Assembly: GCA_038503035.1 (NCBI GenBank)
Contig: JAVSML010024706.1
Coordinates: 1-64,000 of the forward strand
Origin: Crocodylus rhombifer
Lineage: Eukaryota > Chordata > Crocodylia > Crocodylidae
Direction of reading: 5' to 3'
Length of the DNA stretch: 64,000 nt
Part shown: positions 12,125-24,532 of the stretch, piece by piece
How the letters are laid out: the number at the start of each line of letters is the position of its first letter
Numbering within the stretch: position 1 is the stretch's first letter
Notes under the pieces: model-generated
Seen by the model: only the letters and a program-made list of their open reading frames with translations
Told to the model about the DNA's origin: nothing
The model's database searches: none
Program-made: the position numbers and the translations under genes

Positions 12125-14472
12125 GTTCCCTGTGAGCTCAGGGCATCACCTTGCTAAGCACCGGCTGAGCTTGGCAATCAAATGCCTGTCATTTCTCTCC
12201 TCCATTTGAAGTTAGTCAGGCTTTAGATATTTCTTCTAATGTTGCTTCCCAGCTGTTCATTTAAACTCAAGTAGAACTAATTTTCAGCACACGCCTGCCA
12301 GTTTTTCACAGAAGGTAGCCTCTCTGAAAGCAACCAGTTCATGAACTTTTTGAATAGTCCAGGCTCCTCAGTGTTGTAACTTTAAAAAAAAAAATGTGAG
12401 CAGAACCTATTTTCTTTAAATACAAATTCAGCTACCAGATTTCTTCTTTCTGTAAGTTAGATGGGGTCCAAATGAGGCTTTCGTTAAATCACTCTCAACA
12501 TTAGACTGCTGGCTAATGTGATGTTGCTGCTGCTACTCTGTGGATTGAAAGCTGAAGAAGCAACCTTTCTTTGCTTCACTCTGCCAAGGCAGGAGAAACT
12601 TTTCAGTCTTTTTGTGGCCTTGTATCTTGTTTTCTGACCCCAGTAGGGAAGAATCGTGACCAACTCTGCCCACGATATCACAAGTCGCTTCAAGGCAGAA
12701 CTATGGCATTTTAAAAGAATGTGTTTCCTAAAACTTTCAGTGCCAGATTCAGGAAAGCATAATCTAGGATAACTTATAAGCACATGTAACTATTTTTCCT
12801 CCTTCCCATTGATGCTAGTACAACTTAGACACTTGTTTAAATATTATCCTAAACAAGAACAGATTGAAGCATTTACTTAAAAGCTTTCCTGAATGTGGGC
12901 CATGGTGAACACCTATAGTTGTAAATTGAGCAAATTTAACAGGAGGTTCCAGACTATCCCCATCAGCTGCACTTAAGCATCTCCTACCAAAGATGTGTCA
13001 GGGGAAAAAGTAGTTCCGAGCTGTTTGATTTGCCTGTCACTCTGTCCAGAGCATTTCAAAGGCATCTGTCACATTTGCTATTTCAGCCCAGGACATAATA
13101 GTTCAGATTTGCAGGATATTACCTCTCCCATTAAGAGTTACAAGCATGTCTCAAAATGAGACTAAACAGATTCAGAAAGAGCCTTGTGGGTCCACGTAGG
13201 TGAAGTATGTGCAGTTCCCTTCTCACAGATGTATTTTTCCACTTTGCTTTGAGCCAATAAAGTTGAAAAGTGACTTAAGGTCACTAACAGGGACTGAAAT
13301 ACTGGCATTGGGTAGTGGCAGTAGGACTCTGTTTTAAAATAAGCATTTTCAACATTAAAGAATCAGGGCACATAGATTACAAAAGCAGTGGGCATTATCT
13401 TGGGACAGGGGGGCAAATTGCACATGTAATATGTAGCTCAAGCTGGTGGGGGAGGGTTTGGCATCTCCCCAGAAACTCCAGCCACAGGCTCACTGATGCT
13501 TTAACTAACTTCTTGCCTGCACAAAAAGACTCCTTCAGTATCTCCCACTACCTCAGGCTGAGGACCATAATCTCCACTTATCACTAGACGAATGCTAGCA
13601 GGGTGCTTTCATTCTGGCTAGGAAGCAAGTGACTAAGCTCCCTTAAATATGTTCCTTAAATATGTAGGCCAGTATTAACTAGTAGAGAGGCCAGTCTGCA
13701 TCATTATGCTACACACACCACAGCGCAGATACTTCACCAATCATGTAAGGTAGGGATTTCAATGCAGTAGAATTACCCTGCAACAGCTTTTTTTCCCCCA
13801 ATAAGCCTAACTTATTAGTGCAGAGGGAAGCTTTCAAACCCAGGCCTCCTATGTGCTATTGAATGACTACCAAACTGTCAGGCTGGCTGAAATTCAAGTA
13901 CTGAAGTAGATAGGAATTAGTTAGCATCCTATTAAATAGTTTGTGAGCCCTCTAGTGGTCCTCATTACATTGTATGTACAGCAGGCCACCAAAAGCAATA
14001 TGGGCTGACATGTTTGTGTCTATTCACTACTCCTGTGCCATTTCTTCCTATCGTTTATATTGTAGACAAGAGTAGATTTGGAATGTGCCTATCCCCTAAT
14101 ATGTGAATTTAGTGTTCTGCAACCCAGCTTTCAGTTGTAAACTGAATAGGCTATATTCTCCTCTCCACAGATGCTTCATCCCATTACTGCTAATGTGTGG
14201 ATCTACAGAAAGGAAAAAAAAACAGACTATCGATATATGACAGAGCAAAGTATATCTCTGCAGCAATTCAGTCATATATTGGGCAGTGCAAGAGTGACCA
14301 TTTAGTTATCTAGGCTGACCTCCTGTCTAACATAGAACAAAGTATTTCATCCACTTACTTCTGTGAAGAACAGCACTATAAGAAAAGAGAGACATACCAT
14401 GTTTACTAACTGTAGTTAGTAACTAAAAAGAACTTTAAAAGTGTTTATGAATCTGTAAGTAAAATAATGCAT
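12125..14472 (+). other. CHST11 intron, nothing recognised
   Basis: Moderately AT-rich DNA with short poly(A)/poly(T) runs. No coding signal, inverted-repeat element or LINE fragment was recognised. Confidence 0.5.
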
Positions 14473-14549
14473 GTTGGGTCCTGTTCTGCTCCTCCTGACG
14501 TCAGTAGGAATCGACTGTTCTGTTGACGACGAGCAGTAGGATTGGGCCC
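14473..14549. repeat. Short foldback repeat of an old dispersed family
   Basis: Opens gttgggtcctgttctgctcc and closes gagcagtaggattgggccc, which are inverted copies around a short loop containing tgacgtcag. The same phrase (cccaatcctgc / gcaggattggg type) appears degraded near 2.95, 11.7, 45.7 and 46.6 kb. It is therefore a dispersed repeat and not a local structure. Confidence 0.55.
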
Positions 14550-14672
14550 TTGTATATCCATCTGTTCAGTACAGATACATTTTCACTGTGATTTTTCTGT
14601 GCCTTCTGTACAAAATTAACTCGCTGGTGCAAGTCCAGTTAATTTAATGAAATTGTGCTGGTCCTGTATCTA

Positions 14673-14710
14673 TGAGGAGAGCACAAATATCTGAGGAGAG
14701 CACAAATATC
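14673..14710. repeat. Perfect 19-bp tandem duplication
   Basis: The unit tgaggagagcacaaatatc occurs twice head to tail with no mismatch, which suggests a recent slippage event. Confidence 0.9.
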
Positions 14711-15437
14711 AGATGTAGAATATATAAACAAAAACAATTGCAAGAGAAAGATTTTCTTTAAATTGCTGCCTAGTTCTTGACAACAGCATGTCAATATCTT
14801 ACTTATGGACTCCCTACCAGTCAAATTCCATAGGAAACGTGAAGCTCATATTGCAGGCAGCTTCCAGCGCTGCAAGATAAAACTGCAGTTTACATGGGGT
14901 TGGCAAACATTCAGAAGATTGCGACACAGAGGAAGTGATCCAGAATGTCGAAGCTCATCATGCAAGGCCATTAGGTGTTTATTATTAGCCCAGCTGATAA
15001 CTATGCCAAAGGGATGAGGAAAAGACTTAAAAAGGCAAGGGAGGAGGGGGAGAGAATAGCTGGCTTCATTTGTGTTACACTTGCGTCTTCAGACCCTGAA
15101 CTGGAGCAGCACAGTGCGTGAAGTCACAGTACGGCTGCATACAAATTCCCACCTAGGCAAGGAGCCAACACAAGGCATATTCACTGCTTAGAGCCTTATT
15201 GCACATTGCACCAATGCAGTAATTGCACTTAGGCATGATCACATTGGAACAAAATTAGGACTTTTTGTGTGAATAGCATCTCCAGATCATATTAAGTAAC
15301 GTGTCCAGCCGTTATTGGGCTGCTTCACATTTTTTGGTCCTCCCCCAGCCAGATCTGCCAAGGATCTCCCCCACCCCACTATACCAAGCCTCCATGGTCA
15401 GTCCCAGTGCTAGCATCACACAAGAGTTGGTTCAAGT
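14711..15437 (+). other. CHST11 intron, nothing recognised
   Basis: Unassigned intron between the 19-bp duplication and the hAT element. A purine-rich patch lies near 15030-15055. Confidence 0.5.
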
Positions 15438-15445
15438 CTCCAGAG

Positions 15446-15632
15446 CAGGGGTGGCCAACCTGCGGCTCTGCAGTCGAAACTGAGTAACGTGCTCGCTGTG
15501 AGCAGTCTTGTGAGATGTGACGTAACAGCTATGGAAACTGGTCACCGTGTGCTTGTACGAAGATTCAAAGAGATGCATATTAACTTCTGAAAAGCTGCAT
15601 GTGGCTCTGGAGCCATGGGTTGGCCACCCCTG
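15446..15632. mobile_element. Short hAT element (187 bp)
   Basis: The terminal inverted repeats are perfect: caggggtggccaacc at the left and its exact complement at the right. An 8-bp target duplication flanks it (ctccagag at 15438-15445, ctctagag at 15633-15640, one mismatch). CAGGG ends with an 8-bp duplication mark the hAT superfamily. It is non-autonomous. Confidence 0.9.
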
Positions 15633-15722
15633 CTCTAGAGTGATGCAGGGGCTAGGACTGACAGTCAGCACATAATTATCACAGTCATGTGCATAAGATC
15701 ATGTTAGAGACTGTGGTAAGCA

Positions 15723-17232
15723 TTATAGAATCATAGAAAATTAGGGTTGGAAGGGACCTCAGGAAACTATCTAGACCTGCTCAAAGTTGAACCACCCCAG
15801 CTAGATCATTCCAGCCAGGGCTTTGTTGAGCCAGGCCTTAAAAAGCTCCAAGGATAAGGATTTCATCTCTCTAGGTAACCCATTCCAGTGCTTCACCACC
15901 CTCTTAGTGAAAGTTTTTCCTCATATCCAACCTAAACTTCCCTTGATGCAAGTTGAGACCATTGCTTCTTGTTCTGTCATCTGCTAGCGCTGAGAGCAGT
16001 CCAGCTCCATCCTCTTTGGAACCACCCTTCAGATAGTTGAAGGCTGCTTTCAAATCCCCTCAGTCTTCTCTTCTGCAGACTAAATAAGCCCAATACTCTC
16101 AGCCTCTCCTAGAAGTAATGTGCCCCAGCCCCTGAACCATTTTCATTGCCCTCAAGCTGGACTCTTTCCAACTTGTCCTCATCCTTTCCATAGTACTTCC
16201 CTTGATCTGCTGGTAATGCTTCTACTAATGAAGCTAAGTATGCTGTTAGCCTTCCTGGAAACAAGGGCATGCTGTTGACTTGAATCCATCTTATTGGCCG
16301 TTATAACCCCTATGTCCTTTTCTGCAGAGCTGCTACTTAACCAGTTGGTCCCACGCCTGCAGCAGTGCATGGGATTCTTCCATCCTAAGTGCAGGACTCT
16401 GCACTTGTCCTTGTTGAATCTCATGAGATTTCTTTTGGCCTAATCCTCCAATAGGTCACTCTGAATCCTAGCACTACCCTCCAGCTTATCTGCTACTCCC
16501 CGCAGCTTGGTGAGATTGCTACTCCCCCCAGCATCCGTGAGATTGTTGAGGGTGCAATCCATCCCATCTTCCAGACAGTTAATGAAAATATTGAACTAAG
16601 CCAGCCCCAGGACTAACACCTGGGACACTCCACTTTATACCAGCTGCCAACTAGACATTGGGCTATCAATCACTATCCATTGAGCCTGACAATCCAGCTA
16701 GCTTTCTATCTACCTTACAGTCCATTCATTCAACCTGTACTTCCTTTAACTTGCTTGCAAGAATGTTGTGGGAGACCATATAAAAAGCCTTGCTAAAGTC
16801 AAGGTATATCACGTCCACTGCTTTCCCCGCATCCACAGAGCCAGTCTTCTCACGACAGAAGGCCATCAGGTTAGTCTGACTTGCCATTGGTGAATCCATG
16901 CAGGCTGTTCCTGATCACTTTCTTCTCTTTCAACTGCTTAGAAATGGATTCTTTGAGGGCCTGCTTCATGATTTTTCCAGGGACTGAGATGAGGCTGACT
17001 GGTCTGTAGTTCCCTGGATCCACTTTCTTCCTTTTCTTAAAGATGGGCACCATATTTTCCCTTTTCTAATTGTTTTGGACCTCCCCCAATCACTATGAGT
17101 TTTCAAAGATAATGGCCAGCATCAGCTCTGCAATCATATCAGCCAGAGCTCCCTCCGTACCCTCAGATGCATTGCATCCGGCCCCATGGACTTGTTCACA
17201 TACAGCTTTTCTAAACTGTGCAACTGCTCAGA
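15723..17232 (-). mobile_element. CR1 LINE, antisense, 5'-truncated (CR1-b)
   Basis: The 3' end is at the left: atcatagaaaattagggttg and then ggaagggacctcagg are the classic CR1 terminus seen from the other strand. Reading on the - strand, RT pieces follow. At about 16180-16420 there is NKDKCRVLHLGWKNP, and at about 16871-17053 there is VPIFKKRKKVDPGNYRPVSL. Homology stops near 17.23 kb inside the RT region, the usual 5' truncation of LINE copies. It is interrupted by stops. Confidence 0.9.
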
Positions 17233-18848
17233 ACACATTCTAATGTTTAATACAGCATGGTAATGCTTACTACCATCTAAATAAAACATATGCTAAGTAT
17301 CCCATGAACAAGTCCCTAAGAGAAGCATAGACTTTGTGCTGGCCCTGTGTGCAGGGGACAACTTCACACTTAAGGCTTGTCTATGGCAGTGTCACCCCCA
17401 GGCAATCAAAACAAACTTTTAGAAGAGTGACTTGGTGCAACTGTTTTAAAGCCATAAGGTGCTTCTGGCTCCTATTTTTCAAACTTTCCTCCACAAACCT
17501 ATGGGCTAGGTACTTTTTCTTTATCAAACTTGAGATTCTTACAGGATTCCAGAAACTGAAGTTTTTATACAAACACCAAACTTTGTAAAACTCGCAAAAA
17601 ACAACAACATTCATTGCTGCACCAGCATAAATTAAGGAATGATTTTTAAATCCATTATTAACCTTTGCCACAGGTTATACACACCATTTTCAGTTTGCAT
17701 ATATCAATTTAAATGGACTAGGAACATATTTAAGCTGCGTTATTTCAAACAATGACTATTCTGAAACCAAACTGAGAGCGTGTCCACATGGGGATTTGCA
17801 CTAGTTCCAAGTTAGTTAAATCGGTTTAAACTAAGCCAGTGTCAATATGTTCAAAGACTAGGACTTAATATCTGTAGGTGGGATTGTCAGAAGTACCCTG
17901 TAGGTTCTGACCTCCCATTCACTGCCAAAATAGAGTTGGGCATATAAGAGAGAGTTTCAGCACTTTTGAAACTAATCAAAAAGGGGCCATTTCCCCTATC
18001 CGTCATGGGATTATCAAGGCATACCTTAGTAGAGGGATAAGGAAGATGAATTTATTAATTCTGGTAAACCTATTTGAATTCATTGACTGAGAAATTAAAA
18101 ACAGAAAAGCAGCAAGCAAATAAGCAAGCCCGCCACACAGAACTATTTGAGTTAGCCCCAGCACCAGTCCACAAGAGCTAAAAATTAAGAAACGCTTAAC
18201 AAAATAATACAAGGTAATGGCCAAGCAATAAGGGCTTAGTATGTTAAAAGGCCATGCACTTCACCTACTAAGTTGTCTTTAATAGGGAGGAATTTAGAGA
18301 TGGAGTCTCAGAATCACTGCTGAGTGACTGTTTTCTTCAAGGAACGGCAGAAATCTCCAGGGGCTTTATTTTTTCTGACAAGGTCGTAGCCAAGAAACAA
18401 GTTGAAATTATTAATCTTATAGCATGAGAGACATCAGCAACAAGAGCACATACTGTGTTCATTCTGACAAACTGTCTGGAAGCGGTGTTCGTCTGCCCTG
18501 TCTCCGCACAAAGGTCAACCTGGGTAGTTCAGTAATGAGTGTGATCACAGTGGTAGAGAGAGATTCCTCTTCTACAACAAGGAAAGAGTGACATTTCAGG
18601 AAAAGTATGTTATAAACAAAGTTGCTACCAAAGGAGAACCTTGCACAAGTCCAAGCCAAAATCTTAACCAGAAGTTTAGTAGCAAAAAGGTTACCTAAAC
18701 TGAATGTTACTACTTACAGCCAAACAATCATGTCTTTTAAATACTTTACTGCCAATAGTCCGTTTTCCTGTACTTGCATGTGTGAGGATTTACCTCATCT
18801 GTTAGATGCCAGCAAGTGTTTCCAGTGCTTTCTGACATATGCATGCAT
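17233..18848 (+). other. CHST11 intron next to the last exon
   Basis: Two phrases resemble ends of short inverted-repeat elements: aaggcttgtctatggcag near 17372 and gcgtgtccacatggggat near 17778, followed by an AT-rich taaatcggtttaaac core. I could not pair them or find target duplications. No exon-like frame appears here before the CHST11 acceptor. Confidence 0.4.
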
Positions 18849-18871
18849 GTGTGTGTTTGTTTTCTTTGCAG
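18849..18871 (+). promoter_or_regulatory. CHST11: CHST11 last-intron splice acceptor
   Basis: A T-rich polypyrimidine tract runs into tttctttgcag immediately before the first conserved CHST11 codon. The open frame continues upstream for 11 codons, but those residues do not match the family while the residues after the AG do, which fixes the boundary. The splice phase is 0. Confidence 0.93.
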
Positions 18872-19726
18872 TTGGAGTTGTCTAACACAGCAATCCTTCA
18901 TCAGATTAGGAGGGACCAAGTCACAGACACATGCCGTGCCAACAGTGTGTCTAGCAGGAAACGCCGTGTGCTGACACCCAACGACCTCAAACATTTGGTG
19001 GTAGATGAGGATCATGAAATGATCTATTGCTACGTACCCAAAGTGGCCTGTACAAACTGGAAGAGAGTCATGATGGTTTTGACAGGCAGGGGCAAATATA
19101 ACGATCCTATGGAGATACCAGCCAATGAAGCCCATGTGTCCTCAAACCTGAAGACCCTCAACCAGTACAGCATTCCAGAGATCAACCACCGTTTAAAAAA
19201 TTACATGAAGTTCCTGTTTGTTCGCGAGCCTTTCGAAAGACTGGTGTCTGCCTACAGGAACAAGTTCACCCAGAAGTACAACACCTCCTTTCACAAGAGA
19301 TATGGCACAAAAATTGTGAGGCGCCAAAGGAAAAATGCCACTCAGGAGGCTCTGCGTAAAGGCGACGATGTGAAATTTGAAGAGTTTGTGGCATATCTCA
19401 TTGATCCACACACCCAAAAAGAAGAGCCTTTCAATGAGCACTGGCAAACAGTCTACTCCCTCTGCCACCCTTGCCACATCCATTATGACCTCATAGGAAA
19501 ATACGAGACACTCGAAGAGGATTCCAATTACATCCTTCAACTTGCAGGAGTAGGCAGTTACCTGAAGTTTCCCACCTATGCAAAGTCTACGAGAACTACT
19601 GATGAAATGACCACAGAGTTCTTCCAGAATATCAGCTCCGAGCACCAAACACAGCTGTATGAAGTCTACAAACTTGATTTTTTAATGTTCAATTACTCAG
19701 TGCCAAGCTACCTGAAACTGGAGTGA
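18872..19726 (+). CDS. CHST11: CHST11 terminal coding exon (chondroitin 4-O-sulfotransferase 1), 5' exons outside window
   Basis: CHST11 is a Golgi type II membrane enzyme that transfers sulfate from PAPS to the 4-OH of GalNAc in chondroitin. The exon gives 284 codons and starts in phase 0 with Leu-Glu-Leu-Ser-Asn-Thr, right after a strong acceptor ending tttctttgcag. The human protein has 352 residues and 68 precede this point, so the sum fits exactly. The 5'-phosphosulfate loop KVACTNWK falls at full-length residues 125-132. The 3'-phosphate motif REPFERLVS falls at 186-194. Four N-glycosylation sequons fall at 205, 223, 321 and 342. The transmembrane anchor lies in the missing exons. Translation ends SVPSYLKLE then TGA. 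The frame has no disruption, so this is a live gene and not a retrocopy. An ATG at 18839 belongs to the intron and is not the start. Confidence 0.98.
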   Translation: MELSNTAILHQIRRDQVTDTCRANSVSSRKRRVLTPNDLKHLVVDEDHEMIYCYVPKVACTNWKRVMMVLTGRGKYNDPMEIPANEAHVSSNLKTLNQYSIPEINHRLKNYMKFLFVREPFERLVSAYRNKFTQKYNTSFHKRYGTKIVRRQRKNATQEALRKGDDVKFEEFVAYLIDPHTQKEEPFNEHWQTVYSLCHPCHIHYDLIGKYETLEEDSNYILQLAGVGSYLKFPTYAKSTRTTDEMTTEFFQNISSEHQTQLYEVYKLDFLMFNYSVPSYLKLE

Positions 19727-22700
19727 GGGGGAAAGAGAAAGGAAAGAAAGCCTCTTTTATTTAAGATTTTTATTTGTCATAATAAATATGAAGAATGGGT
19801 TATTTTGTAAATTAATATTTTCTTTTTTTGAATGATGCTGCGAGCAGCACAGTTGAAATTATTTAAATCATCTGTAAGAAAGGACAGCTCTCTTGCAGGG
19901 TGACAGGATTTTGACGATCTAGCTTTAGAAATGAGTAATACTGCTACACTGTTTAAAATGTTAATTGTGTTCTGGTGAATTTCGTTTATCTTGCATTCCT
20001 CAAATTCTAATTAATGTTATTTATACTTATTTAAAACATGGTCTCTTGGTAGGTTTCACTTTAGCAGCAGAAATATGATAATATTTGGACAAAAGGAATC
20101 TGACTCTGTGCTTTCTTCAACTGTGCTTGTCTCTGGTCATTAACTCTTTCATTAGCTTTTCACACAGATAAATACCCTATCAGAAAATTTAAAACAATGA
20201 GGTTGTTAATCCATATCACATCTTGGAAACACTGGTAGAAATAGTTTCTTCAGAGGATGATATTGCACTTAAATCATAAATGTAAAGTTACCTTTTTCCC
20301 TGAAAGGGAAAGGATAGAACAGGTTGTGATGGATCCGGGATATTTAAAATCTGAGACTGAAAAATGTGAGTATATCCCTTGGAGAGAGAAACCATAAATT
20401 TTGATCTGGACAACACAACCTGATTTCCTGTGCTTGGCACTTCCAAGCCTGTCTTCCCAATGAAGAGAGAAGACGATTTGTACATGTTATGTGCAAGTAA
20501 AGTCTGGGCTCAAAAGCTGCAGAAGATTTTGATTGCCCAACATGAGCCCCCTAATACAAGACTTCAGCTAAGAGGGCTCGTGGTTATCACTTTCTGATAA
20601 TTAGGCCCCTTACAGGATCTCAATTTGTATGTCTCTCTCCCTTTCCCCTGCTGCCCACCCATAAATAAATATCACTGGTCACAACAGGAAATACTGACCA
20701 AAATGTGTTCGTACATAGCACCAATGCATATAATCTGAAAAAGTCAAAAGATCACCTTCCTGTTGATCTCTGCCCTTATGAGGCAATAAAAGCAGTCCCT
20801 TAATCTTCAAACACATTGGTGTGATACCTTGGGCTAGTGTCTTGTGTCTTATATTTATTAGTCATTAGTTTGCCATTGGTGACTGAGTTTCTGTTTTCCA
20901 ATGGGTTAATAATATACCTGAGTTAAGTATCAAATGAGAACATTTTATGTCAGGTAAATGTGTCAGTAGCAGTTGCTCTGTATATAAAGTTTGGTGAGAT
21001 GTCATATTGTAATAAGAGCAGTAGATTACCTAGAGATTGCTTTGAATAAACAAGCATGGATAATTTATTCACTGCAAATAAAGAAAGGTATGGTATTTTA
21101 ATCAAGGATATTAGCAAGCTCAGTGAGCAAAAGTACAGATTTATCCAACTGTTTATTTTGATGTATGTGGGACGCACAACCAAGATGGCAGTGAGAGTGA
21201 CCTTTTTTTTTTTTTATGTTATGCATCTCCTACCAAACTATCTTGACTTGGGGAGGCAGCATAGTAAGCTAACTGAAAGGTGCAAAGCACTGCATTGATT
21301 TATTTTTTGTTGTGCTAAAAATGGGATGTAGGAGTTTGTCTAAATAATATGGTGTTGGCAAAGTGCTTTTCAGTTCTCAAAACGACAGTCTCTCTGCCAT
21401 CACCAGAACAAGTGCAGATTTTCAAAGTCAAAGGTTGCTTTTGATTTTGTAAGCCTGTATTGGTCCAGGAAAGTAAAACTTTCCAAAGTAATCTGGGAGG
21501 CAACATCCCATTTTCAAAAGCAAGTTAGGAGCCAGAAGCCACTTCAGAAAATGCAACGTTGGTGCTTGTGACGAAGTTGGTGTCCAGATCTCACAATGCT
21601 CGAATCCCCGCAGTTCAAGCAGTGATAGGAGTGGTCAGATAAAACAGCTCTGGCTCTTTGGGCCAGGTCCTGGAACTACACTGGTTTACTGTGGCTCAGG
21701 ATATGGTCCCCTGAATCTTGTTGGGTGTGGAGAGCCCTATAGTCATTATTAACTGAAGAAAGAAAAGTAGCATAACAAGCAGCAACTCAAGCACTTTCAC
21801 CATAGAAATTTGCCCTTGAAAATACCCAAATCCTTGTTATCACTGTAAAAACACACTTCATCCCAGAATGGAATGAGAGTGGAATGACCCAGATCCCACT
21901 GGGAGGGAGGAGGACAGGAAGGCTACACACTGTCTAATCAGATTTTTAAAAAATTCTTAAATGGCTTTTCATTGCTGACTAATATTTTACTTCAGAGCAG
22001 TTGTACCATTCAGGGCATATGGAGCTGTTGTAAGTGCCTATCACAGAGTGTGCCCTGCCAGCGTGCCCTATTTTGTATTCTGTAACTCAGTGGTTATGTA
22101 TTTATTTACTAACACATACACACTTCTATACATCCATACAGCAACCGATAGTTGTGGCTGTGATCGTGTCCTACTTCTAATCCCCAAACCCTTTTTAGGT
22201 CTCAAAGAGAGAGAGGGATTGGAAATGTTCATCTTCTTTTTAAGACTACTAGATGTATCATTTTGACTGAGCCAGAAAATTTCCCTCCTCTCCACAAGGC
22301 CCCATACAAAATATGTAGAGTTACATTTCTATATCTTAAAAAGACACCACTTTGCAGCCACTGCCCTCTCCAGCAAGAAGACATGCCGAAGAACACTTTC
22401 TCTCCTGTCCTGTCCTTCCACAATGTGCTCAGCTGAAGCAAAAAGGCTGAAATCCATTCCTGGAGACAAATCACCTGTGTGGCACAGCTGAGCAAGACTG
22501 CTGAGTAGCTGGAGCTTGCCTGACCACCACTTTGTGTCTTCAGAAGCCTTCTAAAATAATGCCTACTAGTTGTCACCAGATATACCAGTAATGCTAGAGC
22601 TAATGTAGCTGTAGGATCAGAGCAGTTTAGCACACTGCTAGTGATTCCAGCCAATCATCCTCAAAACCAATGAGAACTTTACAAAACATAGGTTTCCTCC

Positions 22701-23310
22701 CAAGAGCGAGCCAAAGTAGCCACAGCTGAATAACAAGAAGTTGGGAAAATTTAAGTACAAAACGCTGATCCAAACAGCACATACCAGATGTGATTTAAGT
22801 TCATGTCTTCAACCTCAGCTAGTTATTAACAATACTGGAGTAGTTTGTCTACCATGGATCCAACCCTGTAAACTTTAGGCTCCAAACTATAGCCATTTCA
22901 CGTGAACCTAGCTGACATTTCCTATTTTATATCAGTGAATTCCAGAAATCCTTCATACTTCAGCCTCCATATAAAATTTGTCCAAACTTAAGGACCTTTT
23001 CAGACTGGTTCACCAAGCCTACTACATTGCAACAGAAAAGTCAACCACAAATAAAATGCTTTCAGAAGTCAATTGACCCATGGTGTTTTAACTGTAGTCT
23101 GCTGCACTTTTCAGGTACAAAAAAGGGACTGTCCTTACTATTACTCTTGTTACAGAGAGTGTTATTTTCTTACATGCATGCACAATACAATGTGTACATA
23201 TAATTTAACATCAATGTGGGGTTTGATTTTTTTTTACCTATTTGTATGCAGTAGAAGGCTTGTTGTAGAAAAGTATCTCCTCATACCTACGTATACTGTT
23301 AATAAAAAGT
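19727..23310 (+). other. CHST11: Probable CHST11 3' untranslated region
   Basis: This AT-rich stretch follows the CHST11 stop and has no recognisable transposon and no conserved open frame. Several AATAAA hexamers occur (19781, about 20785, about 21046, 23301), so alternative polyadenylation is possible. I recall that mammalian CHST11 transcripts carry a 3' UTR of several kilobases, which suits a distal end near 23.3 kb. The extent is inferred from hexamers and repeat absence only. Confidence 0.5.
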
Positions 23311-23327
23311 AAAAAAAAAAAAAAAAA
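23301..23327 (+). terminator. Candidate distal polyadenylation signal of CHST11
   Basis: AATAAA at 23301 is followed at once by a genomic run of 17 A. The distance from the stop, about 3.6 kb, is plausible for this gene. The A-run makes a false call possible, since it could prime oligo-dT inside a longer UTR or be a retroposon tail. Confidence 0.35.
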
Positions 23328-24109
23328 GCTAAATTATACATTGCCAACAAATGTGTGAACTGCTTATGAATCTTTCCTTGAAAAAAGCCATTCAAGCCTG
23401 ATTATTTTTCTAAGTAACTTCAATTAAATTGAAGAAAGAAAGAGTTCCTGTGTGCATGTGTGATTTTTGTCTCATGTTCTAAGATGCATGGTGTAGGGTA
23501 TTGTTTTCCAATGGTTTCATTCAAAAAAAAAAAAAACCCCTAAAAACTTTTAGCACTGAGGTGAGCAACAGATGCAGAGGCCAGGAGGGACCATCACCGT
23601 CTGACTTCCTGAATAAACACAGACCAGAGAACCTGAAGTACTAATTTTCTGCATCAAACCCTTAACTTTTCTGAGCCATTGCTTCTCTTTCAGAAAAAGC
23701 AGCAGTCTTGCCTAAAGGCTGCTAGGAACTAAACCACAGCCAACATCAGTTCCATTTTCCATGCTGGAAAGCAGACAGTTTTACAGTGCCAGATTAGGAA
23801 GGGAAAGTACTACAAAGCTACAGCATCACCCATGAGTTTGATGTCGGGGGAGTGTTTAAACAATAGAAACTCCAGAGATTAACCTTTCAAAATACAGGTA
23901 GCCAATGCTTTTTGGTCTACAGCAAATGAGATGGAGAGGAGAGATGGCATGCCATGGAGCCTGTGGCAACAGCCCATATGCAAAATAACCCAAAACAAAT
24001 ATATTTCAAAGACAGTGCAATGAAAAAGCTCGACTCTTTGTTCCAAGAAGGCTTAAAGGGGAAAAAAAAAACACCCACAGGAACGTGCTGTTCTAGGCTG
24101 CAGCAAATA
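23328..24109. other. Intergenic, nothing recognised
   Basis: AT-rich DNA with an A14 run near 23525. It lies just past the presumed CHST11 transcript end. Confidence 0.45.
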
Positions 24110-24117
24110 GTGATCAA

Positions 24118-24524
24118 TAGGGACCTATCCAATTCACAGCAGAAGTGGGCTGCACTGCAGCTCCTTTAATCTTGCAGGTTCCCCAGCACACCTCCAGCAC
24201 CACTGATTGGTGGACGGGCCGTGCTTGCAGCTTGCTCCCGACTGGCAAGCCAGGGCAAAATATGGTTTTAAATATGGTGCTGTTTTTGCCTCCCGCTGCT
24301 GATTGACTCAGGGGCCCTGATGGTCCTGATGCTTGTTGCTGACCAGCATGGAGGCAAAAACCACACCATGTTTAAAACCGGTTTTTGCTTCCCTGACAAT
24401 CAGGACGGAGTGGTGGGGCCCCTCTGCCAATCAACAGAAAGAAGGAGGGGCATGCAAGGGAACATGAAAGATTAAAAGGAGCTGCCGCATACCCCATCTC
24501 CTCCATAAATTTGGTAGGTCCCTA
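24118..24524. mobile_element. hAT element with TAGGGACC ends, copy 1
   Basis: Starts tagggacctatccaattc and ends with the complement of tagggacctaccaaattt. The inverted similarity extends for about 80 bp on each side, including agctcctttaatctt. The flanks gtgatcaa (24110-24117) and gtgatcag (24525-24532) form an 8-bp duplication with one mismatch. This is hAT-type and non-autonomous. The same family recurs at 27869-28182. Confidence 0.88.
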
Positions 24525-24532
24525 GTGATCAG

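Noticed and set aside
1..18848. Search for the preceding CHST11 exon
   Set aside because: No stretch encoding the expected region ending in YNPIQ before a donor was seen. The intron evidently extends beyond the left edge.
18839..18871. ATG and 11 codons upstream of the CHST11 exon as a possible start
   Set aside because: The residues do not match CHST11, and the acceptor AG at 18870-18871 sits exactly where family conservation begins.
19193..19648. 151-codon antisense frame opposite CHST11
   Set aside because: Shadow of the conserved CHST11 exon, with no independent support.
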